Shown one piece after another: positions 52,720 through 63,750 of a DNA stretch of 64,000 bases. The notes under the pieces are model-generated. The model saw only the letters and a program-made list of their open reading frames with translations, was not told the origin of the DNA and did not search any database. The stretch's first letter is position 1. Every line of letters begins with the position of its first letter. This stretch comes from Artemisia argyi. Its lineage: Eukaryota; Streptophyta; Magnoliopsida; Asterales; Asteraceae. The stretch covers positions 116,513,949 to 116,577,948 of the forward strand of contig CM060696.1 in assembly GCA_030686995.1 (NCBI GenBank). The letters run 5' to 3'. The translations under genes were made by a program, and so were the position numbers.

Positions 52720-52992
52720 GGTGGTTCTTTTAATGGCGCCACTTTCAATTCTGATCAAAATGATTTTATTTGTTCTTCTGACAATTTGACAGTGACTGAA
52801 TCATAGCTAACATGGGTTACTTCTGAAACGAATCTGAATAATCTCAATGATGGTGATGAAGCTCCAGAAGTAGATGTTCTTCTTGGTGTTGGTGAAAGGG
52901 CGGTGACATTTGAAAAGAAAAGAAGGCCTAGAAGAGGTGAGGATTTTTCATTCCGTGAAGCAATTGTGAAGGCTAACATTTGGCTTCTGTAG
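52720..52992 (+). pseudogene. Unrecognised coding fragment, one stop
   Basis: A 90-codon frame has a single interruption (TAG at 52804-52806). It is Asn/Asp-rich at first, then contains DEAPEVDVLLGVGERAVTFE and a basic KKRRPRRGEDFSFRE segment, ending with TAG at 52990-52992. Composition and continuity suggest a captured gene piece rather than chance. I do not recognise the family. Confidence 0.35.
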
Positions 52993-53672
52993 GTTGTTTA
53001 TTTTCTTGGTGTTGGGATGAGAATAACTGCTCTGACAAACTGAATCACTCAACAAACTTGCATTGGGACTATAAAGCAAAAGGAGGGGTTCTTAAATAAA
53101 TGGATGTTAAGCCAAACTTAGAGGATTAAAATAGTGACTGTATTAAAAAAAAGGTGTTTGCTAATATATCTAAATATATTGTCTATCTTAAAGAAAGCAG
53201 TGTTTGGCTAAGGTTATTAGTATGATAGTTTACATTAAATCACCACCTATCACCAAATCGAATGTAAGAAGGCAAGTTTTAAACTGTATAATAATGTTTT
53301 GTAAAAAGTCACTTGGTGGAGTTCAGTTTTCGACAATAAAAAAGTCATCTTTGAGACTGTATTGGAACATACATGTTGTATGGAAACTCATGTTTACTTC
53401 AACTTTGACTAAAAGTATGTTTTGTTATTTGTTTTATACATGTATACTCTGTTCTTTTGGATCACTTTATAACTTTAATTTTCACATATTCGACTCATTT
53501 TGTATATGACTTACATGTGATGGGTGAAACATATAAGTACATAAATTGGGATAACATAAATTGGTTAATTGTTTTAAAGAAAGTTTCTCATTACAATTCT
53601 ATGCATCAAAGGAAATAATTGAAGTGGCTTACTTAATTGATAAAAGTACATTATTAAGAAATTAAAAAAAAA

Positions 53673-53701
53673 TCCAATGCGTGCACGGGCATTATATCAG
53701 G
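53673..53701 (+). mobile_element. Decayed Helitron-type 3' end
   Basis: AATGCGTGCACGGGCATTAT closely resembles the hairpin and spacer of the Helitron end at 62592-62619, but the left stem is mutated and the CTAG is lost. It is probably an old member of the same family. Confidence 0.45.
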
Positions 53702-53882
53702 TGTGAAAAATTTGTCAACACTGATTGAATTTTCTTTACGTGTGATAATGAGGCAAAAAATCTGCCGCAACGATATTTATATATAAGTCATTTACCGCCC
53801 TCCTTTCGCTATAGAAAAATATGGCAACAATATTTATAAGTCATGCTCGCTTATAATTCTAAAGAGGAACTTTATAAGTCAT

Positions 53883-53913
53883 GCCCGCCCATCGGGCGGG
53901 CTTCTAAAGCTAG
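53883..53913 (+). mobile_element. Helitron-type 3' terminus (upstream element)
   Basis: GCCCGCCC-ATC-GGGCGGGC forms a perfect 8-bp stem (53883-53901), followed by an 8-base spacer and CTAG (53910-53913), then T. This is the canonical rolling-circle transposon end. The 5' end of this element is not located; its body would lie to the left and may include 35516-39739 and 52005-53882. Confidence 0.65.
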
Positions 53914-53926
53914 TGTATATATATAT

Positions 53927-55471
53927 CTTTTTTCTAATAAAATAAAACCCCTAGTGGGGACTTTTTCATTTCAAAAAAATCAAATCATACCTTATTTAGT
54001 AATATATTTTTTTTAAATTAATTATTTTTTGGATTTTTAAAATAAATTAAACCTAATTATTTCCTAATTTGTCATAAAAAATTTGAAAAAACTTTTTTGT
54101 ATTTACATGTGCCGAAAAACTATAAATACACATGGGCCTCAATGTTATTTTTACATAATTAGAGGCAGAAAATATAAATTATTAAAAGAAACACGGGACT
54201 CCAACACCACCACCCATTATTCCAACAACACAAAATAATCACCACCGCTTCAAACTACCAGCCTCCTTTGAAAAAAAGGAAGAAATCTTTTTATAAAATT
54301 AGAAAATCATATTCCCAGCTTGGTTGAAGAATCTTTTATGTGCTATTATAGCTTCTCTAATTTTGATGATGGTACAAAATCACGAAGTGTAACCCCGAAT
54401 AGAACATTCATACCATCAGTATCATTAATTTAAGGTACTTATTTTTCATATGTTTTTTTTAATGTTCAATTTCATTAGTAAACAACACTTATTATACAGT
54501 TTTATTGATTTAGCTTATTGGATATGCTATGGCTATCTTTATTTGTATTGTTCAATAGACATGTCTAGTTGACCCCAAAACATGACAAGAAGGATACCAA
54601 TCAGTATCTCCGATGTACTTGGAAACGTTAATGGCAATCATAGAGTACGTGATACGAATTTGTTGAATTGCACAAAACCGAATCTAATACCAACCCCAAT
54701 AGATATGGTTTGGACCAAAGCGCACGATTTCGCTTTGAATTCATTCGCTTTACCGTAGTTTGTTACAAGCTACGGTTGCCGAAACCTCGTATGCTCAAGG
54801 TTTCTTTGGTTTATCTAACTTAGTACTTCCTTTGCTTGTGATGGAAATTTAAACCTGCCTTAGCACTTGCAACATTATAGCTAGGCCTAAACCTCATAGA
54901 ATTCAACCCGACTACTGATAAAAATTTCACATAGGGTATACAAAAGTTAGGTGTAGAAAATTTGGAATGAACGCGGATTACTGGAAAAGTGGATTTTGGA
55001 ATGATAAGTTGGATTACAAGCTGATCAAGAATTGTACATGTTGCTAACCTTAGAACGATTGTTGTTAATTTGGATGATTCTTTTTCGATTATACAATCGT
55101 TCGTGTTTGGTTAATAATAGTTAAAATACCCAAAAATCGTCTCATTCATATGAGTATCGACATTATTGTGGCTTATATAATAAAATATTATATGTCCTGA
55201 GCATTAATAGTAAGTCTCCAAATATGAAATATTATGAGCAAATGCTACAAAAAAATCTCCAAATATGAAGCATGTTTTGAGATGACTTTTGATGCTTTAT
55301 TTTTTAAATATACATGATAGTGTTGATAAGAGATCGACCTTAACATATACGATGGCGGGCGGTACATTCATTACCGGTTGGGTATGATGATAACGCATAA
55401 TGGTATTACATGCTTTAAAATTTTTAGGGAGCAAAATGTGTAATCAGAGATGGGTCTTTTTAATATTTCAG
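53927..55471 (+). other. Left part of the candidate Helitron, no gene recognised
   Basis: A CA-rich leader-like stretch (54190-54260) is followed by a basic PPLKKRKK segment near 54280 and scattered short frames with stops. Nothing identifiable. Confidence 0.4.
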
Positions 55472-55562
55472 GACCAGAAGAAAATACAGGGACAATTGAT
55501 AACTAAACAAGAAGCACTTCTAATAGTCATACTGGCAAAAGATTCATCGTCACTTGAGTAAC
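55472..55562 (+). pseudogene. MAP65-like microtubule-associated protein fragment
   Basis: After a TTTCAG acceptor-like site the frame reads DQKKIQGQLITKQEALL, closely matching the conserved QKKLQGQLI-EQEALYGSKP segment near the end of the conserved region of plant MAP65 proteins, which crosslink antiparallel microtubules. After EALL the match is lost through a likely frameshift, then a short KDSSSLE piece ends in TAA. Only about 17 residues support the call, so it is tentative. It is the first recognisable captured piece in the Helitron. Confidence 0.45.
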
Positions 55563-55980
55563 GACAAGGATGGCAGATTTGACTCTATGTCTACTGGTAA
55601 TGTGTTGAAACTGTATCTTCATCAATCTTTAAACATTTTTGAAACCATTTGACATAGAAGTGAATATGAAGGATGGCCATGGCTTGATAAGCCGCATTTA
55701 ATTTTATTAAGTTTATGTTGTTTAAAAACTTTTTTACATTTTCTTGGACTAAACTGTAATTTCTTTTAAAAAAAAACCCAGATTTCTTAATACAATACCA
55801 ATTTATATCGTATTACAATTCTATATCTAATAATTTATATTGTATTCTAATAGGGGCTTAAGTAAAACCGACCTGAAGCATTATATAAACTCAGTTGACA
55901 GACCAAGTTTTTTATTCCAGCCATTTTTTTTTTCATCAAAGCTATCTGCATGTCATTCAACAAAACTCAACAAATCACCA

Positions 55981-56012
<32 letters not shown>

Positions 56013-56373
56013 CTTTGTAAAAACATAGATTTATATCTAATAAGCATCTTATTCATCAGGATTTCTTTTTCATCTTTGTAGATACATATTTAAATTTATT
56101 CAAAATCTTATTTATCTGATGTTACTCAATAAAAACATCTAATCTACTTTTGTTTGTAGGTATCATAATGAAAATTACACCTCTTCAAGAAATCACTCCA
56201 GACAAAGGTAAAGTGAATATAAAAGTTAAGATAGTCTCTCTTTGGAATCTTTTATATAAAGTGAAAACCTTTTCCTCATAGATTGCTTGATTAAAGGTAT
56301 AGAATACGGTATAATCATTCAAGTATTAAAACATGACTCATGATGTTCTGCCTTATTATTGTGGCATGCAATC
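55563..56373 (+). other. No gene recognised; poly(T) tract
   Basis: AT-rich spacer with a 29-base T run at 55981-56009. Nothing coding recognised. Confidence 0.4.
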
Positions 56374-56585
56374 AGGTTGCTAAGAATCTTGCGCAGCTCA
56401 TGTATAGTGTTTTGATGGCTGGGTATATGTTCAAAAATGCACAGTATCAGTTGGAATTGCAACAAAGTTTGGAGCATCAGAGGAGAAAAAGGTCGTTAAT
56501 TTTGATTTTTTGGGTTATTTTAGCAATAATGGGTAGGAGACAGATGTTACTCAAGGCTTATGGTTATGTATTGATCCCCAACTAA
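56374..56585 (+). pseudogene. Unrecognised exon-like fragment
   Basis: After AATCAG the frame reads VAKNLAQLMYSVLMAGYMFK and continues Gln/Leu-rich, then loses coding character after about 40 residues and ends at 56585. The amphipathic Tyr/Met/Leu-rich stretch looks like part of a real helical protein, and the acceptor-like border fits a captured exon, but I cannot name the family. Confidence 0.35.
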
Positions 56586-58411
56586 ACAAATTGTTTCATA
56601 CATGTGGATACCGTGCTTCCTGAGGTAGATGGATAGGAAGAACAAATGTCATTGTATCAAAGTAAGAAACTTGTAGTTTCTATAAGACATAGATGGATAG
56701 TAAGCTTCTAATATGGACATGAGGGACATAAGACATAGTTGAATTTGCCAATTTTCCAAATTTAATGCTTTGTTACGACTTTAACATTGTGCAACTATGT
56801 CATTCCATATTAGAAGCTTACGAACATTTTAAAGGTGCATGCTTTTGAGCTTTTGAACTGTAGCTAACTAAAAGTAAATTAAAAACTAATATGGTAAAAT
56901 TGTTTTTGGCTTTTTCATATATATGGTGAAGTAAAGGGGCCAAGATGAATTCAAGTAACTTTTATTCATGTTCGCATGGGTAGGATTATAATAACCCGTG
57001 ATTGCCATTTTCTATATTTTGGACATATATTGATTCAACATGAATCATTTATTTTAATACACTTAAATAAAATTTGATTATTCGACCCATGTTCTTTATA
57101 GTGAACTTTTATATTTTAGTTGATTGATTAGTTGATTACTTATCGGTAGTATAAAAAAGGCGATGCATTTTCAGCGATCATTCCCAGACAACCCTTTAAT
57201 GCTATCCTAAATGATTTATTTGTTACCAGTTCCTGCTCTTTTGACATTTGATGTCGGAGTTGAGGTAGTAATTGATTTAAAAGTATTGCTCATTTAATTT
57301 TATCCATTCTTTATTGCAATCTTCATATTTTTTCTAAATAAGACTCAGAAAAGTAAAAAACCTAGGAAGTGTCTCAATATTGTACAAGTTCAAACATGTG
57401 GATTTGATTGATAAATGATAATCACAGTTACAATGCATTGTTATCTTAAGCTTTTTATGTGTTCTTTCAGTTTTCCCATTTTATCAACCCTTGCAGGATC
57501 CTTTATTGTGCTCATTTAAACCTTGGGATAATTTCTCAAACTATTTTGTGGCTCTTGCATGTTAGTTTTTACTCTTATTTATTGTAATTGTTCTTATTCA
57601 GTTTGTATAACAAAGGGTCAATTTGGGTTGTATCTATCAAAGTGGGTCAAATTGAAGATTTAGCTAAAATATAAACCGGCCAAGTAGTATACATGTTCCC
57701 AAAGTGTATTCTCAATAGCTTACAACTTTTTAAGTTTTACCTTTTAATTTTTACTAGAAAAAAAGGAGTGAAGATTTAATTTATACTTTTTTTAACCTGA
57801 TTTTCATGATAGGAGAGACTATAACAGAAAACACCTTGTCCAAAAACCAGTCATTGCCTATTTTATAGTACCTTGACTTACTAAATACCTCGAAAACAGG
57901 AATTGTAAAAACATTGTCAATTTTTTGTGTAATGAAAGTAGGTATAATTGGATAAGTCAAGTAACATAACCTTTAAAATGGGTAAAACACTACCAAATCA
58001 TCTCTTCACTTTTAGGAATGGTTTGACCAACTTATTGGTTATCTGATTGGTTTTGTTGATCACTTCCGAATATGAGTTTTGGAGGCAATAGCTATTAATA
58101 GTGTTTAGATGAACAAGAATTTACAATGTAACATAAAGAGCAAGTGGAAAGAACCTACACTTACGACAACTACTTCTTGACTGCAATTGCATTATATCTT
58201 GATATCCTTTTCTTGGCATTGCTTACCATATTTAGTGATGGCGACAGTTAGATGTATATGATGGTTGCGGATATCCTTTATACCTACATAAACACGATAA
58301 AGAAATGAATATTGATAGAAGGTGAGTTTCTTTCTTTAGTGGAAAATGAACGGCAAACTAACCCACGAATAGCTTCTGTTGGGTCGTGTTGCTTGGTTGG
58401 TATAATATTCA
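56586..58411 (+). other. No gene recognised
   Basis: AT-rich, intron-like sequence with short frames only. Pieces of further captured exons may be present but none can be supported. Confidence 0.4.
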
Positions 58412-58620
58412 ATGGAGTGTTTTATTGCTAATGCTGGTGATTCTCGTGCAATATTGGCAAGGGAAGAGAAAACCATGAATGCAATCAAAGCTGCTAGGGT
58501 TTTAGAAGAACACAAAGCTAAATTTGTATCTGCTAGGGAGGAACTACGCACATCGCATCCAAATGATCAAAATATTGTAATTCTAAAGCATAATGTGTGG
58601 CGTGTAAGGGGTCTTATCCA
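58412..58620 (+). pseudogene. Protein phosphatase 2C exon fragment
   Basis: The frame holds IANAGDSRAIL, the metal-site-adjacent GDSR motif of PP2C phosphatases. It then reads EEHKAKFVSAREELRTSHPN and VILKHNVWRVRGLIQ, the segment typical of plant clade-D PP2Cs, where an intron follows GLIQ; here CAG is followed by GTACTC, a matching donor. Residues upstream of GDSR and everything after the exon (including the SRSIGD motif) are missing. No stop occurs within the exon, so capture was fairly recent or the piece is short enough to have escaped damage. The ATG at 58412 is not a natural start. Confidence 0.75.
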
Positions 58621-59549
58621 GGTACTCTTTGTTTTGGACCTAATTATTTTAAGTTTCTTAAGAAAAAATTACTTTTTTTAATTCATGGATAATTGTATTC
58701 TATACATCCGCTTCAATGTTTATGCAACCATTTTGAGCTACCAATAAAGAAAGATGTGGGAAGGCTAGGAGCAACTGGTAAAGTTACTTCTTCCCGACAC
58801 TTCTGTTACTGTGCAAAAGATTATGAATGCCCCCTTCTCCCTCGTAGCAAAGTTGTGAGAGTGTGTACCTTTTTTTTATCACTGGAGATAGGAGTATGGG
58901 CGGGTTTGGTGATGGGTACTTTGTCAAAATGGGCAATGGGTCGAATTTGCTACCATTATCAAAAAGACAAGAATAAAGGGTGTGAAGTTACAAAAAATAG
59001 AAAGGTTAAGTAAACCTTTTATACCAATAACTTCACTTTGGTTTCTTTGCCATGATGCCAAAGATTCAGGTAGATGAAATGTTTGTGTTGTTTTAAGTTT
59101 TTAAGGCCTTCCCTCCCTCTCATACTTTCTTGTGGGTTTCCTTTTCAGAATACCCCAACTATACAGTTAAAACATACTTGAATATGAACGGTAGATCAGC
59201 ATGTTGTATGCAAACACTCAATTGTTTCTATATGCTATTGAAAAATGCTTAACCAATACCAAACACCATAGGAATGAACTTTTCTTAGGATAGGCTTGTG
59301 CAAAACTGATTGGTACGCATTACTTTTTAATAATTATCTTGACTGGATTCTGGATTCACACTTCACTAATGCGTCACGGTTCATCTATGTAGATTAGTTG
59401 GTTCATGGGTTAGTTATGGGTTCATTAGCTTATGAGTTAGACCATATCATTAATTGATTCAATCCATATCAGACCCATTGATAGGTCTACTTCGGTGACC
59501 CATTTCAATAATCATTATTGTTGCTTATTATTTTATGATTCCCGTGTAG
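58621..59549 (+). other. Spacer between captured fragments
   Basis: One 106-codon frame (58693-59013) begins PLQCLCNHFELPIKK and has no recognised motif; its second half is hydrophobic and Gly-rich. Otherwise short frames only. Confidence 0.3.
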
Positions 59550-60335
59550 GTATATTGAAGCAAGTAAAGCTCATCTCTACCAATCTGAAGATCAGGCACT
59601 TGCTTCTACATCACATGCAGTTCTTTTATACGTGTTTGAGAAAATATTGAAGATGCTCCATCCATTTATGGCTTTTTGTAACCGAAGAATTATGGTGGGT
59701 ATGACCTATGTATGTTGTGCATCAAATATCAAGTTCTATGTAAATTGTAGTATTTTATTCTTGAAATGGTTGATTTAATGTTCAATATTGTATCAGTAAT
59801 AATTTTAGTAAAAAATTCTTGAAAGTTTAATTTTACTGTCTGCAGGCCCTACCTAATAGGAAAGAATCGCTAATAGTGTCTCCATGGCCGATTACTTCAC
59901 TTCTGAGGAATCTCACTGCGATAAAAAGATTTGAAAACTTGCAAGCTTTAGTGAGTTCGTCATGTTGGTTTTTTACTTTGCCTCGGTTTATATTAAAATT
60001 TAGAATAATAATCATTTTGTTTGTGTAATGATTAGACACGAGCAGAAAGAAATGTCAGGGCAGACAATACTGTCGAGCCTGCAAAGCGTATATCTGCATC
60101 CATAGTTGCTAATTCTGACTCATCTCAGTTTTCTGATTCATGCAGATCGTAGATGAACAAATGAAGTTTTATTATAATTCAAGATTGCAGATCTTATTAA
60201 AATGTAGCTTAGCTTACAAACTAATTGTACACATCTATTTCCTTTAATCAATTATCACAAAAAGAAAATGATGTATTGGCTCTTCTATCCAGACTTGATA
60301 TGCAAAGCATCCATTTTACAGATTCTCCTCTAGGT
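59550..60335 (+). pseudogene. Valyl-tRNA synthetase fragment, four exon pieces
   Basis: Exon pieces in order: 59550-59697, YIEASKAHLYQSEDQ ... LLYVFEKILKMLHPF, then a one-base insertion before VTEELW; 59846-59950, ALPNRKESLIVSPWP, ending at a GTGAGT donor; 60036-60152, RAERNVRADNTVEPAKRIS followed by SASIVAN, then divergent to a TAG; and about 60262-60335, DVLALLSRLDMQSIHFTDSP. These match the anticodon-binding region and start of the C-terminal arm of class I valyl-tRNA synthetase of organellar/bacterial type. GT-AG borders are kept at the gaps (TGTAG, TGCAG and GATTAG acceptors), so genomic DNA was captured. The Rossmann catalytic core with HIGH/KMSKS is absent. Confidence 0.85.
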
Positions 60336-60502
60336 AATAGATTCTCCTCTATAGTCCATGGCTCTATTTTTGGGGCCACTGGTTAAACTTCAAGCTTTAA
60401 ATAGTTGTAACACTATCTATCCTATTTGTAACACCTTTCTTACCTTATTGAACATGTATAAGTCAAAAGGTCATTTATTGTAAACTAACCATTGTTTTTA
60501 GG

Positions 60503-60740
60503 TAATGAACTTTGGGATCTTTGTGCGAGTCCTCATGTTGAAACTACTGGAAATATCAATAGGCGAACTGTACAACTTAAATATGCAACGGGTGCTTAGT
60601 CGAGATGAGACGTTAAATAAACCAATGCTTCCAAGAATTTATGGCGCCTCATGAGAACTGAAGAACAATTGAAATCGTATTTATATTTTAAAGAAGGGGC
60701 TAAACGTCGTGACGAGATACATCTTGGCCAAAATGTTGAT
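60503..60740 (+). pseudogene. Threonyl-tRNA synthetase fragment, frameshifted
   Basis: After a TTTTTAG acceptor the frame reads GNELWDLCASPHVETTGNIN then a segment ending YATGA, where the expected AYWRGDE block carries two stops (60597-60608). NKPMLPRIYG follows, then in another frame TEEQLKSYLYFKEGAKRRD. The order matches the end of the second additional (editing-associated) domain and the start of the catalytic domain of class II threonyl-tRNA synthetase, organellar type. Motifs 1-3 of the class II core are absent. It lies 170 bases from the valyl-tRNA synthetase piece on the same strand. Confidence 0.85.
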
Positions 60741-62591
60741 GTAATTAACATTTACAAGTATGGGCTTAAGTTGATTTTTGACTGATTACTAGAGGTGGTG
60801 AAGTGGGTGTGTTTGGTAATGGGTCAAACTTGACAATTATTTGTGCGGGTTAAAATGGGCCATGATGAGTGACAATCCATTGAGTTTTTTTGTTCATTTT
60901 TGTAAAGAATTATTCGGAAGTTATTTTATTTGCTACTTTTAAAAAGTTCAACAATGATGTTTTTTTTTTTAATGTTGCACTTATAATACAAAGAATATAA
61001 TAATCTATTCACATTCTAAATTAGTGGTGGCCAAGTAGATAGCTAAGACATTTTTGTTGGGTCTCAAATTAAACCGAGTGGTCGTAACAACATGGCTCAT
61101 GCTTCTTAAAAAATGTATGTTATGTATTTTATATTTTACAACAATGTTCGTAGTTACTCATAAACATCATTGGATCAACTCCAAGAAGAAATAATGGAAC
61201 TTCAAAGGACACATACGAGATAGCTACAAGAAACTTTGACTTAGCGCGAACTTCTCGGACATGTAATCCTACATATAGTTGGCAATTTTGAGCCATACAG
61301 TTTATAGCTAACAGGAGAACTTATCAGATGGGTCGAAAGTAAGAATTGACGTATTCATTATCTATAACAAATGGAGAAAATGATCTCTTTGACTATTACA
61401 TATTAACCTGGATAATAAGTTAATATAAGACAGTGTCTGGGATTACTTCTAAGAACTCCTACATGATGGGGTAATTTTTGTTAAGCATCAATCGTTACAT
61501 TATGGAACAATTTCATCATTAGTTATGAATTTATGTGGTTATTTTTCAGACCAAGAGGTGCTATGTATTTTTTAAACCATGCAACTCATTTATGTTATAG
61601 GAAATTGAAGAACTAGAAGGAAAATTCTACGCAATTAATGCTCTTTTGAAGAATTGTGTTATTAGTGGTCATGTAAACATTAATACAAAAGATTTGGAAC
61701 TTCAAGATAATTATAATAGATTAATAGTTATAAGGTGTTTGGATAAAAAATTCAATAGAAAAATATGTGATATAAATAAACTAGAAATCAATTCTTAAAA
61801 ATACACAGTATATAAACCCCACACTAATTGGTAACTTTCGTAAGGTCTTTTGAAGTTTCTCTATGCATTGGTTGCCTCGGAGTCATGGTATTTGGTATTT
61901 TTTACATGGATGTTTGTTGTCTAGAGTCATTGAAATCATGAAGTATATGCCTAAGTTCAGGTTCTTTTTACAAGTGAACAATTTTTACCTTAAAGAAAAT
62001 GAAATACATAATAAACTACTGAATAAGAACATGAGTAGCTGTGAAAGCTCATTACTGCTCTAGGCACAATTAGTCATATGCTTATCCTTCAAAATACGAA
62101 TTAGGTACCGGTGTTAGATTGTATTAGTTTGAACTACATGTCCATCTTTACCAATAAGTCAATAACAAATTTGATCTTATCAGCTGGCACAAGGAGGCAC
62201 ACTATAAAATGCGGGAAATTGATAAGAGGAAATAACTAATGGAAGAAACTTTTTGAAAATTATTAGAGTTCCATATAGCTCTTTTAGGTAATTTGAAAAA
62301 GTGGCATTGATTATCCTTGGGTTTGCTGGGAATTGTGGTTATATGTTAACTTCGAGTGGTATGAAGAACTATCAGACGATATAATTGTATTTTAAATGTG
62401 AATTAAGATTTTCATTTTAAAAAAGTTTAAAATGGTTTCAACATACAGTAATTAAACTTTGTATATAAAGATGGCTCATGTCTATATAAGTACTATATAT
62501 GAACTTATACCACGTACATCAAATATAATTATAAATCAAAATTAAGAATCATAATAAATAAAAATATATTATTGAAAATTTTAGAAAAAAC
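60741..62591 (+). other. Right part of the candidate Helitron, no gene recognised
   Basis: Short coding-like scraps occur, such as LQEEIMELQRTHTR near 61175 and EIEELEGKFYAINALLKN near 61602 after a TTATAG acceptor-like site. Both are Glu/Leu-rich and coiled-coil-like but too short to name. The rest is AT-rich. Confidence 0.35.
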
Positions 62592-62619
62592 CCCGCGCGT
62601 GCGCGGGCATTATAACTAG
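62592..62619 (+). terminator. Helitron 3' hairpin and CTAG end
   Basis: A perfect 7-bp GC stem with a 2-nt loop, then CATTATAA, then CTAG. In Helitrons this hairpin marks the 3' end for rolling-circle replication, so it terminates transposition rather than transcription. Confidence 0.85.
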
Positions 62620-63590
62620 TATATATATATATATAAAAGAATAAAAAATAAATAAATAAATCATTTCATGAAATTACTAGAACCTATTATCTCGAACTTT
62701 CTACGACTTGAAGATCTTTTCCTTATCGCTTGTTGTTGCGAATATGACCCAAATATAATATTATTTGAAATTAGTAGAACTTATCAAATTAAATATGGTT
62801 CAAATAAATTATAGCCGAGATTTACTAACTTTTTTAACTACACTATACTTATTTTGTGAAATATGATTATGACTTCACGGTCATATTCAAAATTAAATAA
62901 AAAATAAAAATTATGGTCACACATATTCAAAGACCAAGATCTTAACAACCAATCATAGTTTTAACTATTTGTCCACCGTCGAGTGGTTAAACTTATTAAA
63001 TATTTATTAATTAGCTATCAAAATATACTTGTCGAAGACATCCCTCATTCCCGTAAACGTTTCACATTGATGGCGTTACCAGAATTTGGCGACCCTTTTT
63101 GCGTTGTTCAAGGTTATGCCCTTCATCTTGGACTCTTGGGGACTAAATATCGGTATAGTTCTGAATTTTTTTGTTATAACCAAACAAAAAAATACAAAAT
63201 ATTTGTATTTGAGAAAACATTGAAAACAGATGGATGTTATCGGTGATTATGTTTGGACATCGAATTTTTTCAAAATTCATAATTATTCAGTTAGTTACAA
63301 GATTAATAATAACTCAGATGTATTGTTAGTGCTCTTAGAGCATCTTTAAAAAGAGGTAAAGGAAAGACTTTTTTTCCCTCCAAAAAGTCATTCATTGACT
63401 TTTCTTTATTGAAGCAATGATTTTTGTTTACAATGAGTTGAAGATCCTCAAGTTATTTAGTTATGCTCTAAAATGTTATAAAAAAGCTTGTGTCATAATT
63501 TTTTTTTTCTTTTTTTAATGCTCTATGCATTGAGAATGCTTTTGTAAAACCTGAATCACTATTAATGTTAAAATAACATTATACATACTA
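62620..63590. other. AT-rich DNA, no gene recognised
   Basis: An 87-codon frame at 62983-63246 with LPEFGDPFCVVQGYALHLGL has some coding character but no motif I recognise and no supporting context. Confidence 0.3.
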
Positions 63591-63605
63591 TCATTTGTCG
63601 ATCGA

Positions 63606-63750
63606 TACGGCGTCATTTAACAAAGGGCAAAAACGACGCAGTATGGCCGAAAAACAATGTTGTAAGGCCCAAAACGATGTAGTTTAACACATTTTTCCAA
63701 ACAAACGACGTCGTCAACATTTTTCTAACGACCTTTGCACCAAAACGACC
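63606..63750. promoter_or_regulatory. Cluster of AAACGACG motifs, possible promoter
   Basis: AAACGACG or close variants lie at about 63631, 63672, 63703 and 63742; the third extends to AAACGACGTCGT, with GACGTC, a bZIP-type core. Repeated ACGACG/ACGTCG words are common upstream of plant genes. The DNA that follows (63780-64000) is CA-rich then T-rich, like a 5' leader and first intron, so a gene may begin beyond the window edge. Confidence 0.3.

Larger units (their letters stand above)
53926..62619 (+). mobile_element. Candidate non-autonomous Helitron with captured host-gene fragments
   Basis: The 3' end is clear: CCCGCGC-GT-GCGCGGG stem (62592-62607), 8-base spacer, CTAG (62616-62619), then T. 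The proposed 5' end is TC at 53926, preceded by A, in TCTTTTTTCTAATAAAATAA, an AT-rich start like those of plant Helitrons; an A|T target inside a TA run fits the insertion rule. Inside are pieces of MAP65-like (55472), PP2C (58412), valyl-tRNA synthetase (59550) and threonyl-tRNA synthetase (60503) genes plus unrecognised ones, all on the plus strand with splice-like borders. No RepHel gene is present. The 3' end is well supported, the 5' end much less. Confidence 0.65.

Noticed and set aside
58693..59013. 106-codon frame as continuation of the PP2C fragment
   Set aside because: It lacks the SRSIGD and later PP2C motifs and has no recognised similarity.
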